Shown: piece by piece, positions 19,099 to 27,688 of the stretch
How the letters are laid out: each line of letters starts with the position of its first letter
How positions within the stretch are numbered: the first letter of the stretch is position 1
Assembly: GCA_033085395.1 (NCBI GenBank)
Contig: JANQBS010000403.1
Span: 1 to 27,688 of the forward strand
Direction of reading: 5' to 3'
DNA length: 27,688 nt
Source of the DNA: Xanthoparmelia taractica
Taxonomy: Eukaryota; Ascomycota; Lecanoromycetes; Lecanorales; Parmeliaceae
Notes under the pieces: generated by a model
The model's database searches: none
Seen by the model: only the letters and a program-made list of their open reading frames with translations
What the model was told of the DNA's origin: nothing
Position numbers and translations under genes: made by a program

Positions 19099-22000
19099 CC
19101 TATTTTACTATAATTTTTTAAATCGAAAAGAACGATAGTAACTTATCTACTATTCTAATAGATTGTTCTTATTATATTAGAAGCTATCGCCTCGAGATTA
19201 CTCTCGTCCCTTAAAAAGATATTTAAATTAATTAATTCTTAGAATTTCCTTATCTAGAAACGATTAGTTAAAGATATCTTGTTAGCGCTAGGTCTATAGA
19301 AATAGATCGATCTAGTAAATAAAATTCGATCTATAGTAGTCTTTAAAGCTATAGACGATTAACTCGTTATTATTAATATTAATAATAAGATATAGAAGAT
19401 CGATTATAGTCTTATCTATATCGTCTTACGAATAGTCGTAACTAGTAATAGTTATATCGAAATCGAAGATATAGATAATACTTTTAAGGTCTATTAAAGA
19501 ATAAAATAGCTATATACTCCTTAAGACTTTAGATATCTCGTAGAGATATTTATACGCCTTAATAATCTTACGATAGACTAATATAATAGTACTTCTAGCT
19601 ATTATATTAATAAATTTCGTAAAACTCTACTTAATCTTTAAAATTTCTCGATTAAGCTTAAACTCGATAAAAATCTTCTTATTTAGTAGTTCTATTTTAA
19701 TCTTAGACCCGCCTATAATAACTATATTAAGTAATACTCTTAAACGTATACTTCTTTTAATAAGAATAATTTTATTAAGAATTAAATAATAATTAGATTA
19801 TATTCTAGTATAGTGATTAAATTATTTATTGAATATAATTATAGACCGCTAGATATGTGCGGAGAGAACCGCGCTAAGGACTAGTAGGGCTAACCTAGCT
19901 ATATATGGAGGATTCTCCGTAACAAATTTAGTAAAATATACTTTAAGCTATACTATAAGTCGGTTTTAGAATATCTATATTAACGCGAATCTCTCGATAG
20001 TATATACGCTTCTTACTATCTTCTTCGTCGTCTCTACTTATATCTTAGCTTAGAAAAAGTATAAATCTAACTATTACGTTAATATTATTAAAATAGTTAA
20101 ATTTTATAAGAGATATTAAAAGATATATTATAACGCTAAAGGATATAAGAAGAATAGAGCTTTAAGAAGTAGAGCTTTTAATAATAATAATAAAGATAAT
20201 AAGCGAAGGCGAGGTAATAATAGTAGCGACTTTAATAAGAAATTGAATACTAAGCCTAATAATAAATCTAACTCTAACGTTAAACTAAAGTCGAATATAT
20301 TCGAAATCTACGAGAATCTTATAGGTATTACTACTGATATTTCGAATCTTTATTATCTTAACTCTTATATCTTAAGGTATATAGTTTATAACTATATCAA
20401 CTTCCTCGACTATTATCCTCTCTCTAATTCTTGTCTAGTCTAAAGATATAGAGATACGCTTTCGATAATCGATATCGATATTATTCGCTTTAAGTATCTA
20501 GGTATCGATAGAATATCGATTAGCCTAGTATTTAAGAATATACTTTACGTATCGAGTAGTAGCTTTAACCTTATCTCTATAGATACTCTACGTAAGAATA
20601 GTTATTCTATAGAATTTATCTCTAATAGAATTATAGTTAATCGCTATAGAGTTACTACCTTCGAATATAGAAACCTCTTTATCTTCGATCGAGTTTAATA
20701 ATTAGCTTTAGCGTTAGCGACTATTAACGCCGAAGTCTTAAATCTATAGTATATCTATATAGAGTATCTAGAAAATTAAAACGTTACTCGACTAAAGGGT
20801 ATATCTATAGAGATAGATCTATCTAAAGCTTTTATTCTTAAGAATATATATAAACCTTATATAGGATTTAAGCTTTATTCTCTATCTTATAAAGATTATC
20901 TTCCCTCTAGCAAGTAGGTTAACAAATTAATTTACTTTAATATCTTCGCCTCTATTAAAGAGATCGATATATATTAAAATTATCAAGTCTTATTCGCCTT
21001 TATAGAGAACGTAAATAAAAAATCTATTATCTATTTTAAGTCTTCTAAAGACGAAGTACTCGCTATCTTTAAGTTACTTAAGCTTAATATTAAATATAGC
21101 GACTTTATTATTAAGCGCTTTCGTAGTAATAATAATACTATTATTAAGAATAAAGTCTTTAATAACTTTCGATACGATAACGATATCGAATAGAAAAGTT
21201 CTATCTTTAAAAACTTTTAAATAAATAGAATAGTAGAATATCTAGATTAGAATCTTATAACTAAAGTTTATACTTATTTATCGATAGCGAGCTCTTTAAA
21301 TCTATAACTTCGAAGCTTATTACGACTATTAATTATCTTTATAATTATTCCGCTATCGCTAGTATAGACAAAACTCTCTATAAAAGTAATCTCGATTATA
21401 AGTCTAATCTATTATATCTAAAACGTATTAATTAAAGAGAGCTTTACGAAAAATATAAACCCCCTAATATAAATTAAGGTAAATTTAATATATATATCGA
21501 AGAGGGTTATCTCGTAGATTACGAGAATAATATCTTCTATAGAATACTTATTAATAACGATTAAGTTTAACGTTACTTCTAAGTTAAATAGATAGATTAT
21601 CGCTTTAAGAAGCGATTCTTCGAGAAAGCTTAGACTATCATTAATTAGTTCTCTATCCCGCGAACTAGTACTAATATAATAACTAGAATCGACTCTATAT
21701 TAGATACTAAGGGTAACCTTAATAGAAGTAATATTAACGATAGTAAAGCCCTCTTAGATGAGTTTCTTTAGAAACTTCTCTCCTCTAGTAGATACTATTA
21801 GCGCTATATCTTAAGATAGACTTTATTCTACTCTATCGATATAGCGACTACTATAGATCTCAAGACCTTATATTATCTAAGATTTAAACCTATCTTTATT
21901 ATTATCGATATTGAACTCTCTTACGCTATTAGCTAAAGCGAATATCTTCGAGCTATATAAGCCTTATATTTATAAAGAGGTAATCGCTAACTCTCTAAAT

Positions 22001-23640
22001 CGAATATATTAATAACTAGATATAGATAACGAGTATTAATCTTTAATCTAGAATAAGATCTAGATACTTATTAAACTCTCTACGGGATAAAAAGCCCTAG
22101 GGGGTAAATAGATATATAAGCTTAAGAGAGGCGTACTAGGTAAAGTTACCCGCTATAAGACCCGTTAAGTAGTTTAAGACTTTATATAACGCGAAGATAT
22201 TAATTTCGAGGAGACGTTCGCTTTTATTATTAAGTCTATAAGCTATAAAGCTATCTTCGCTATAATAGCTACCTTCGATCTAAAACTTAACTAAATAAAC
22301 GTTAAGACTATCTTCTTATATAGTAACGTAAAAGAAGTTATTTATATTATTTAATCTAAAGAATACGAAGATAGGTCTAGTTAGATTTATCGCTTTAATA
22401 AAGCGCTTTATAGATTAAAGTAATTATCTCAAGTCTAGTATAATATAATCTTATTCTTTCTTATCGAGCTTAGATTTTATCTCCTCGCGGAAGACTTTAG
22501 CGTATTTATCTATAATAAAAACCAAATTATCGTTACTCTATATATCGATAATATTATTATCGCTAAGTCTAATAGATCCGCGATTAATAATCTTAAAAAT
22601 ATACTACGTATTAAATTCTAAATAATTAACTTAGAATCTTATATCTACTATCTTAGTATAAAGATAACGCGTAATTACTAAAATCGTACGATAACCCTTA
22701 ATTAAAAGATCTATCTCGAAAAGATTCTTTGTAATTAAGATATATAGAGCGATCGAGCTAAGACTATCGATACTCTAATAGAAATATCCTATCTAAAGAC
22801 TATCGCTAAGGATTTTAAAGTCTTAGATAACTCTTAAATACGGTATTAATTAGCTATAGAGTTCCTTATATACGCTATACTCGATACGCGACTAGATATT
22901 ATCTTTACTATTTTAGTAATCTCTCTCTTTAATCTTAATAACTTCTATTAGAAAGCGATTAAACGAATTCTTCGATATCTATACAATATTCTATACCTTA
23001 AGCTTATATATAAAGGGAAACTTATTCTATTATAAAATTATATCGATATAGATTAGATAGATAATTAAGATACTAGGTACTCGATCTTTAGCTACGTATT
23101 TAATCTCGATAGCGCCGCGATTAGCTAATTATTTAAATAATAGCTAATAGTAGCGTTATCTATCTATAAAGTTAAGTATATCGATTAAACTTAAGCTATT
23201 AAGGAAGCTATATAGCTTAAGAGGCTTCTTAAAAGTCTCTATATAGCTATTCTAACTATTACGATAGACGCTCTTAGTAGAAACGATATAATTTAATTAA
23301 ATCGCGCTTTAATAGTATAGGCTTACTCTAAGCTAGAGAACTTTATCTATACTCTCGCTATTATTATTTTCTACGATAATTAGAGAATTATCGCCTTAGT
23401 TAAGAACTCTCAATTTTATAGTTATACTAAATATATTAATATTTAATATTATTTTATGCGCGAAAAGATCGTTAATAGTAACGTTATCTTAGAGTATATT
23501 TCTATCGAGAACTAAGTCGCTAATAGGCTTATTAAGCCTCTATTAAAGATTAAATTTAATCTCTTTCGCTACGTACTCGATCTAGAATAGCCTAATATTA
23601 AGGGGGCTTCTAATAATACTTATCGAATTGATCGATATAA
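19099..23640 (+). pseudogene. Copia Gag-Pol polyprotein remnant
   Basis: The gag end has a zinc-knuckle-like region at 20098-20150 with Cys codons apparently turned to Tyr. The protease active site is at 20351-20370: YYLNSYILRYIVYNY, where copia proteases have W-x-LDSGAS-H, so the catalytic Asp is Asn (20360-20362). The GAG-pre-integrase segment NVTRLKGI lies near 20780, and its CxxC reads YKPYIGFK near 20850-20872. The integrase shows SNNNTIIKNK (for SDNGTE) near 21123-21152. The reverse transcriptase spans about 22230-22760, with FDLKLN, INVKTIFLYSNVKEVIYI, FNKALYRLKQLS and the active site YIDN (YVDD in the family) at 22541-22552. RNase H reads FNLDSAAIS near 23103 and the polyprotein ends with NRLIKPLLKIKFNLF near 23520-23570. 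Stops occur throughout. The open frame at 20243-20443 is the longest unbroken piece. Confidence 0.9.
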
Positions 23641-23699
23641 TATTCTTAGTTATAATAATATTAAAGTAATAGGTAAATAGATAGAGATATAACTATTCT

Positions 23700-25100
23700 T
23701 ATTCTTAATTTTTATTATCGAATTTAAGGCTTCTCTAGTTTAAAATAAAAAATTCTTAGACGTCTCGTTTAATCTCTAGAGAGCTTTAGATAGAAGTACT
23801 CTATTTAAAGTAAGGGCTTTAAACGATTAAATTACTCTTATATACGATTAGAAGGGGTATCTTACGCGATATATACGGGAGGTTTTAGAACGATATAATA
23901 AACAATTATCGTCTACTATTATTAACTCGATTTTCTCTAAGTAACTTCTAGGCTAAGTTAATCTTTTTAGCTTAATACTCTATATCTAAGAAATAACTTC
24001 TATTTAGAACGAAGTTAACGATAATTAAAAAAGGTCCGCGCTATCATAATTAACTCGCCTACGATAGTAGTTTAATAACTATAGAATATATAACTCTATC
24101 TACGAGTCGTATTTAAACGAATTAATCTAGAACTAAGATCTAAAAGATCTCTATCCCTACTCGAGTAATAGAAGTATAATCTTTATATTATTCTAAATAT
24201 ACCCTTAGTTAAGAGTAAGATTCGCTATTTAAGTATAATATAGATTATATTTTAGATATACTAAACGCGACGTCTAATATCTTATTCTTAACCTCGAACG
24301 AGTATTAGACCTCGTTCACGATATTCGCGAGATAGATATCGTCTAAAATAAGCTAAGAGGGGTCTTATATAAGAACGATTCTTATAGTATTTAAAATCCT
24401 TAAACGAGCGCTAGATCTCGTTTACGATATCTATAAGGAAATATCGCCTAAAATAAGTTAAGAAAGATCTCTTATTATTAAGATTTCTATAACTATATCG
24501 AGATCGATCTATTCTAACTCTCTCTTAATTATATAAATCTTAATTAAATAGAATAGAGAATTCGCTAAAAGCTCTAAACTAGACTATATCTAAATATTAA
24601 CTCCTTATCTTCTTAACGATAAGTATCTAACTATTATATTAAGGATTAAAGTCTTCGAAAATTATCTCGATACTTATATCTTAGAGGATAGATGAAAATC
24701 TCCCTCTATCTAGTAATAACTCTTATATACTAGTCTCTATCATCTTATTCTATAGAAGCTATCTATAGCCTCTTCTAGTATTAATACTTCTATTAATAAT
24801 CTCTAACGATCTAGCTATTAATAATAACTTCGAGTATTTATCACCTTTAATATCTTAGTACCCTTAATATTATAGTCTTAAATATCTAACTATCTCTATA
24901 TCTATCGTAATATAATACTACTATTCTATACTAACCTCTATTATTAAACTCGAAGAATAATCTAGCTATTAGTAATAACTTTGAATATCTATCGACTCTA
25001 ATACCTTAGTACTCTTAGTACTATAACTCTAAGTATCTAGCTACCTCGATACTTATCGCCCTTAACGCCGTTACCCCTAGTACTTCTAATATCCCTCTAT
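23700..25100 (+). pseudogene. Extra coding-like region between RNase H and the 3' LTR
   Basis: A plus-strand frame with RIP-type stops is readable from about 23720 to 24720: FLDVSFNL, LDRSTLFKVRALND, GYLTRYIREVLERYNKQLSS, TIINSIFSK, then FNNYRIYNSIYESYLNELI, LNLERVLDLVHDIREIDIV and NKLRGVLYKNDSYSI. It is helical and charged in character. It contains a direct repeat (about 60 bp at 24307 and 24413) and, downstream, a 100-bp direct repeat at about 24809 and 24960. Ordinary copia elements stop at RNase H. I do not recognise the protein, and it could be a third frame of the element or captured sequence. No membrane-anchor pattern typical of an envelope-like protein is evident. Confidence 0.45.
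24809..25057 (+). repeat. Two direct repeats of about 100 bp, 151 bp apart
   Basis: The copies begin ATCTAGCTATTAATAATAAC (24809) and ATCTAGCTATTAGTAATAAC (24960) and stay alignable to ...ATATCTATCG (about 24905) and ...ATACTTATCG (about 25057). Most differences are transitions of the RIP type. Confidence 0.6.
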
Positions 25101-25436
25101 CTTAGAAGTATACTCTAGATTTTATATATTCCCCTATATATCTATCGACTACGTTTTAATTAAATTTTAGTATATATCTATTATATATAAAAAACTTTTT
25201 TTTTAAAAAATCATTTTTTAATAAAAAGTAGAAAATTTACGTAGTATATTAGAATAGATATTAGTACCGAGTAGAATATAGTCGATTTCAACTTTTTAAA
25301 TCTTACTATCGTCTATACGAGCTCTTTATTCTTATTACTCGATATTCGCCCCCGTTAGCGTTAAATTCTATATTTTTCTTTAATATTACCTATATACTCG
25401 CTATTACTTATTAAGTAATTTAATTAATATTACTAT
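25101..25436. other. Copia 3' non-coding stretch
   Basis: This segment is AT-rich with A and T runs near 25190-25230. No frame or domain was recognised. It leads into the 46-bp minisatellite. Confidence 0.4.
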
Positions 25437-25850
25437 TACTACTCGACGTTAGACTTTACGTTAATTGTTCTACGCTTATTATAGCTACCCGACGCTAGAT
25501 TTTACCTTAGCTACCCTACACTTATTATAGCTACTTAGCGCTAGACTTTATATCGACTATTCTACACTTACTCTAGCTACTTAGCGCTAGATTTTATCTT
25601 AGCTACCCTACGCTCACTATAGCTACTTAATACTAAACTTTATATCGACTACCTTACGCTTACCGCAGCTACTCGACGCTAAACTTTATATCGACTACTC
25701 TACGCTTACCCTAGCTACTTAACGCTAGATTTTACCTTAGCTACCTTATACTTACTATAACTACCCGATACTAGACTTTACCTCAACTACCCTACGCTTA
25801 CCGTAGCTACTCGACGCTAAATTTTACCCTAGCTACCCTATACTCGCTAT
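25437..25850 (+). repeat. 46-bp minisatellite, nine units, inside the copia element
   Basis: Nine head-to-tail units of exactly 46 bp (414 bp in total) begin AGCTACYCGACGCTARAYTT or a close variant, at 25437, 25483, 25529, 25575, 25621, 25667, 25713, 25759 and 25805. Each unit contains two related halves, AGCTACCCGACGCTAGATTT and AGCTACCCTACGCTTACTAT-like. Differences among units are almost all transitions. The unit resembles the LTR piece CTTACTCTAGCTACCCGGCG (17052-17071), which suggests amplification from LTR sequence. It ends 71 bp before the 3' LTR. Confidence 0.85.
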
Positions 25851-25921
25851 AATCGTAATTCGATATATAGCTATAAGAAGAGTCTAGCGTTATTTACTAT
25901 ATATCTCTATTCGAGTAGAAG

Positions 25922-26050
25922 TATTAAAATAATAAGTTCGTTCTTACTCTAGCTACCCGGCGTTCGCTTAGTATAGTCTTAGTATTTTTATATAGTCTTA
26001 TAGTAGATATAGCAACCTAATAATCTAAGGATTAATCTATCTTTTTAATA
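25922..26050 (+). repeat. 3' LTR of the copia element
   Basis: This is a 129-bp direct repeat of 17030-17158 with the same start (TATTAAAATAAT) and end (TTTTTAATA). A short purine-rich stretch, GAGTAGAAG, directly precedes it and may be the polypurine tract remnant. Confidence 0.88.
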
Positions 26051-26055
26051 GAAGT
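26051..26055 (+). repeat. Target-site duplication GAAGT of the copia element, right
   Basis: It is identical to 17025-17029 and directly follows the 3' LTR. Confidence 0.8.
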
Positions 26056-27379
26056 AAATATATATAGAGAAGAAGAATACTTAAATACTAGAAAGAATTC
26101 CCGCTAACCTATATATTAATAAGAATATATTAATAGGTTATAGATACTCTATATATCTAATACCTAGCTATAAATACTCTCTATCTAGAGTACGTTTATA
26201 ATATTATCTTTTTTCTTAGATAAGCGATATACTAGCGCTATAGACTAGATAATAAGTCGTTTATAAGTAGAAAGAATAAGAATAGTAATAAGATCTCGAA
26301 GATTTTAAAGATAACGAGATTATTTTAACTTAGTAATAACATTATACGATTCTAGATTCTTCGAATATCTATTATAGTAGTCGATAATTATATTCTAAGT
26401 ACTCTTAAACTTATTATTATTAATATTCTACTAACTTTTAATATTATAATTATTAAAGTCGCTATTATCGCTATTATTATTATTATCATCGTTATTATTA
26501 TTATTATTAGAATTATCGCTATTATTAAAATTATCTTCTAATAAACTAGAGGAATCTAATAATAATAAGTTTAACTAAATATAATTAGCGTCTATAAAAC
26601 GAAGCTAAAATAAATATAAAAATTCTATATATATATTACTTAATATATAATATCTAAGACGCTATTAAAGATTAAATAAATTCTTTAAAGAGACTAAGTA
26701 ATATTTAAAAGAATATTAAGTTTATTAAATTTCTTAGCTTAGCTAAGACGATCTATTATATATTAATATACTATTAAGATATAATCTATAAATTTAATAA
26801 TACGAAAGATAGAATTAATAAATTAATATTCTAGATTATTAAGATTATAATTATTTATCGCGAAGTTCTAATATTACTATACTTATAAATCTTACTCTTA
26901 ATTAGTACCTCGTAGTTACTTCTTTTAAGTCGTCTTAAGCTACTATTAGCTATATAAGATCTTAGAGTCTTCGATCGCTAGACGATTGCTATATTCGTGT
27001 ATCGAGAATTCGTAATCGGAACGTGTATTTAGATACTCGTAATAATGTTATTCGTTCTTAACTACTATTATAGCAGACTCACTATTAGATATACTTAACA
27101 AAGAGATTAAATATAATTATTTTATTCCAACAGCGTACGTTCTTAGCAAGCTGGTTTAGTTCCCGTAATATTATTTCCGTATTACTCTGAGTTAATATCG
27201 TGACGTGTCACGTAGGGCCAACATCAACGTAAGTAATTAGTAATCTATATACGATTTAGAGGCGATTAGATCTTAGAAAGAATAGCTATTATTATATTAG
27301 GGATTAAAGTTAGGATTTAAGACTTGATTAAGTACTCGTAATATAACTAGAATAATAGCTATAAAGAATAAAGAGTAAG
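26056..27379. other. RIP-degraded sequence with a trinucleotide-rich tract
   Basis: No protein domain was recognised. At about 26455-26545 the DNA is a TTA/TCG trinucleotide tract that on the minus strand would read as an Asn/Ser/Asp-rich low-complexity segment, so a ruined minus-strand gene is possible. CpA and TpG reappear at about 27120-27235, where mutation is lighter. Before the copia insertion this continued 16151-17024. Confidence 0.4.
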
Positions 27380-27688
27380 TACAAGTCGAAAAGGTCTGGT
27401 ATATTTAGTGGGATATTTTATATTATATCGTATCATATTATATTATGAAAGGATATTATAAAGAGATTATATTAGATTACTTATAAAGATATAGAATAAG
27501 AAATTACTAATATTATGAAATAATCTAAGAAATTTCTAATATATGTAGGGATATCTTATAATGTAGATTATTTCTTATATTAGGTGACGAATAAAATAAG
27601 AAAATTTTAAGTTAATATATAAGTTAGGGCGAAATTAGCTTAAGTAATTATTAAACTTCGGTACTTAATAAGTGATATTAAGATAAAC
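27380..27688 (+). mobile_element. TIR element, left-hand part (hAT-like family)
   Basis: From 27380 (TACAAGTCGAAAAGGTCTGG) the sequence follows 17879-18110 closely for about 225 bp, then diverges. It is the left end of another copy whose right end lies beyond the window. The 8 bases before it, AGAGTAAG, are the expected target duplication. The differences from the 17879 copy are transitions of the RIP type. Confidence 0.7.

Larger units (their letters stand above)
17030..26050 (+). mobile_element. Ty1/copia LTR retrotransposon, complete in structure, RIP-inactivated
   Basis: The element is 9021 bp, or about 7.8 kb without the nested TIR element and its duplication at 17879-19098. It has two 129-bp LTRs, a 5-bp target duplication (GAAGT) and a primer-binding site directly after the 5' LTR. 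Domains on the plus strand run in copia order: zinc-knuckle-like gag end, protease, GAG-pre-integrase and integrase, reverse transcriptase, RNase H. Every domain is riddled with stops and key residues have changed in RIP fashion (Asp to Asn, Cys to Tyr), so it is dead. It is longer than a typical copia element (around 5 kb) because of about 1.8 kb of extra coding-like sequence and a minisatellite between RNase H and the 3' LTR. Confidence 0.92.

Noticed and set aside
25437..25850. CRISPR-like array
   Set aside because: The units are contiguous 46-bp tandem repeats with no unique spacers, in a eukaryotic retrotransposon.

Overview
This looks like an AT-rich, repeat-dense block from a filamentous ascomycete (Pezizomycotina). 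The main sign is pervasive repeat-induced point mutation (RIP). Over most of the window CpA and TpG are nearly gone and TpA is in excess, while CpG survives. Old reading frames can still be followed for hundreds of codons, but they are broken by TAA, TAG and TGA where Gln, Trp or Arg codons would fit. Nothing here looks like an intact, expressed protein gene; most open frames longer than 60 codons are chance frames or pieces of broken genes.

Layout. 1-748: right end of a terminal-inverted-repeat (TIR) element. About 960-2758, minus strand: ruined FHA-domain Ser/Thr protein kinase gene. 3250-4923, plus strand: ruined Lys/Glu-rich coiled-coil protein gene, divergent from the kinase. 4990-11340: a less mutated island holding a probable solo LTR (5931-6201), two clusters of a 17-bp minisatellite, a broken isochorismatase-family gene (8703-9491) with an in-frame Ser-rich continuation, and a broken spliced gene with a recognisable 63-bp intron (10385-10447). 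11490-11790: coiled-coil remnant. 12780-16150, minus strand: long ruined gene of unknown family, split by a 367-bp TIR element with an 8-bp target duplication. 17025-26055: a structurally complete Ty1/copia retrotransposon with 129-bp LTRs, GAAGT target duplications, a Met-tRNA-type primer-binding site, and gag, protease, integrase, reverse transcriptase and RNase H in copia order. It also has about 1.8 kb of extra coding-like sequence and a 9 x 46-bp minisatellite before the 3' LTR. A 1212-bp TIR element with an 8-bp target duplication (hAT-like) is nested in its 5' part. 27380-27688: left end of another copy of that TIR family.

How the parts relate. The four TIR elements or ends share the terminus TA(C/G)NNNYCGGAAAG and three of them can be compared base by base. 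They document RIP directly (C-to-T and G-to-A differences) and give a relative order of events: the copia element and the minus-strand unknown gene existed first, then TIR elements inserted into both. RIP acts on duplicated DNA, so the kinase, the coiled-coil gene and the unknown minus-strand gene were probably once multicopy and may have been cargo of mobile DNA. The 5-11.3 kb island has far fewer stops, which fits single-copy host sequence damaged by RIP leaking from its flanks.
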